Assembly: GCA_916613615.1 (NCBI GenBank) | Contig: OU744723.1 | Coordinates: forward strand, 27,550,710 to 27,614,709 | Direction: 5' to 3' | Source of the DNA: Steromphala cineraria | Taxonomy: Eukaryota; Mollusca; Gastropoda; Trochida; Trochidae | DNA: 64,000 bases | Part shown: piece by piece, positions 62,338-64,000 of the stretch | Layout of the letters: the number at the start of each line of letters is the position of its first letter | Position numbering within the stretch: the first letter of the stretch is position 1 | Notes under the pieces: model-generated | Database searches by the model: none | What the model saw: only the letters and a program-made list of their open reading frames with translations | Told to the model about the DNA's origin: nothing | Position numbers and translations under genes: made by a program

Positions 62338-63189
62338 GGTTAAGGTACTCAGACTCTTTTTTTTTTTTTTTTTTCCTTTTTACTTCCCACATTTTCAAGT
62401 TGCTTACAATTCATGTCATACATAAGTAAAGGCTCCACAATTCCACATGAAGTATCTTCAGTTCATTATTAACAGTTATTATAAACAAGGTGAGGAAATC
62501 AATTGTATAATATATTTGTATCAATTATTCACATTTTCAATTCAATACATTAAAGTTGATACTATTGTAATTGCACACATCACTATGTTTCATTTTTTAT
62601 CTACCATGACAGGTTCTAATAGGTAATCAGTTTTTATATTATCTTAGTATTATTCTTTAATAATACTATGAACAAAACTATACTATGAACATCACTTATT
62701 GAAAAGATTATGGAAAGTTGACCAAAATGAAAAGAATTTGGCATAATTGCAATTTGAGAAATCAATTGTTTTGGAAGTTTGGTAATATCTAAGGATTTCT
62801 TTCTGAAGGGCTTTGAAATATAAACATTTCTTAATCTTGCTTGAATTATAAATGTATTGTTTTGCAACTAAAGCAACAGCATTTAATGGATTATTATTTG
62901 CCCCTTAAATCCAAAAAGAATATTTTCATTTGTGAAAACAATTTCTCCTTCTGCTACTGTACAGAGCCATTCTGCCAAGTTGTTCCATAGTTCAATTACA
63001 TGTTTGCACTCACATAATAGATGTACAATATTTTCATTTTCCTCCTCACAAAAGAAACAAAGAGGGGATTCACAGTATCCAATCTTGTACAAATAGTACA
63101 AATAGCCTTCGGCCGCGGTCTATCTGTCCTACCCGACTCCCCCTGCGGTCTATCTACAGGCACCAAGACCGAGTCTGAGTACCTTAACC
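62338..63189. repeat. 19-bp perfect inverted repeat bracketing a LINE 3' end
   Basis: 62338-62356 and 63171-63189 are exact reverse complements (left arm ggttaaggtactcagactc). The left arm abuts the T-run that is the LINE poly(A). LINE insertions normally leave direct, not inverted, duplications. Confidence 0.85.
62357..63110 (-). pseudogene. LINE 3' end: zinc-knuckle region and poly(A)
   Basis: On the minus strand a frame reads YKIGYCESPLCFFCEEENEN, then IVHLLCECKHVIELWNNLAEW, the C-C-H-C-like region at the end of L1/Tx1-type ORF2. A downstream frame reads LVAKQYIYNSSKIKK. It ends in a poly(A), seen on the plus strand as a T run at 62357-62374. Frameshifted and truncated at its 5' side. Confidence 0.75.
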
Positions 63190-63734
63190 TTTACGTATAA
63201 ATGCTTGAGGACAAAAGATATAGATAAATTTTGCACATTAAACAACTCTTTTTACCAGACCGTACTGAGATTACAGCTCATTTACATAATATAGCTTGGA
63301 CCAGAAACATACATTTCGAATTTGAAATTAATTAATTAGGCCTAAACATTATACGTTTGTCACCCATGTAAACTTATATATTCCGTTGGATTTTGCAAAA
63401 ACTGTTTGAAACTGTGAATGAATATTTAGAATTCAAATGTCAATTTTGTTTCAATAAAGAGACATAATCGTCCACAGCATTTAATTTCCATCTCGTGAGT
63501 ACTATAGAACCTTTTATTGCACCAATATAAGAACGGTTCTGTGTCGGATAACATTACCTCCCGAATCAGTTGAAAGTATTCACGAATAGCACGTGCTGCA
63601 CGGATTGATTATCTGCGCTTTCAATCGAACTCTTTGTCAATTTCATCGTGTCGCATGCTTTTCACCTGAATCCCGAAGCAATCATCATTCTTTTACGTAT
63701 GCTTAATGAGCACTTCGGGACCATCGTTATTTTT

Positions 63735-63958
63735 TTATTGCACCACAAAACAGAATTTTAGTTTTGTACTTTTTGCCGGTCCTCCCCCAAATATTACAAT
63801 TTTTATTTTATTTATATTCACATTTAACTTCCAAGAATCACAATATTCCTTGAATGAGTCTAAAGCATCTTGCAAACCTTTTGGTGACTCATCAAACAAT
63901 ACTGCATCATCTGCATATATTAAAACTAACAACTTATTATATATAATTAAGCTTTCCT
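63735..63958 (-). pseudogene. LINE reverse-transcriptase YADD fragment
   Basis: The minus-strand frame reads LLVLIYADDAVLFDESPKGL, then KLNVNINKIKIVIFGGG: the RT catalytic YADD and the following strand. An in-frame stop lies just upstream and there is no methionine start. It may belong with the 3' piece at 62357-63110, which is in the same orientation, with the segment between lost. Confidence 0.75.
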
Positions 63959-64000
63959 CTTCGATTTAACTGAGAGTTACCCCGTTACAGTCTGAGGTCA

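Overview
The window is animal nuclear DNA, most likely from a mollusc and probably a gastropod. It has intron-rich genes with canonical GT/AG boundaries, AT-rich non-coding DNA, many short non-autonomous transposons, and LINE remnants. Two truncated pieces of a (TGAG)n-headed dispersed repeat, which I associate with vetigastropod genomes, point the same way. There are no bacterial operons, CRISPR arrays or ribosomal RNA genes. The species call is an inference.

Three protein genes can be assembled from exons. (1) The first two exons of ALG13, the UDP-GlcNAc transferase catalytic subunit of N-glycan assembly, lie on the minus strand at 11179-9405 and the gene runs off the left edge. (2) RNF111/Arkadia, a RING-H2 E3 ubiquitin ligase of TGF-beta/SUMO signalling, is on the plus strand with 13 coding exons at 18395-31330. 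Its open frame requires one base fewer in a C8 run at 27758-27765. (3) CARNMT1, carnosine N-methyltransferase, is on the plus strand with 8 exons at 42328-52382, 363 codons, all phases consistent. ALG13 and RNF111 are head to head; RNF111 and CARNMT1 are in tandem. They are unrelated housekeeping/signalling genes and show no sign of acting together.

The rest is repeats. The main observation is that four unrelated families of interspersed element (called F1-F4 here) share one blueprint: a tiny 5' hairpin, a 10-12 bp subterminal inverted repeat, a core of 145-162 bp tandem units, a (ACGG)n-like microsatellite, and a 3' stem-loop that contains the partner of the subterminal repeat. This matches what is known of pearl/DINE-like non-autonomous Helentrons. 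A fifth, truncated element (F5) shows only the 3' half. F1 occurs at 489-8531 (hugely expanded), 8617-9310 and 46157-46991; F2 at 12538-15285, 23325-25324 and 57428-61397; F3 at 26124-27388 with a stub near 47800; F4 at 16533-17941. Every copy inside a recognised intron is antisense to its host gene.

Layout: 1-9310 F5 and F1 copies inside the ALG13 intron; 9405-11179 ALG13 exons with a tRNA-derived SINE between them; 11180-18394 intergenic or RNF111 5' region with F2, an inverted-repeat element and F4; 18395-31330 RNF111 with F2 and F3 in introns; 31331-42327 3' UTR, a 62-bp minisatellite, MITEs and a LINE remnant; 42328-52382 CARNMT1 with an F1 copy, a nested hAT-like MITE and a 77-bp minisatellite in introns; 52383-64000 a Tigger-like MITE, a LINE interrupted by a foldback element, an odd CGAC-rich block, a third F2 copy, and LINE pieces at the right edge.
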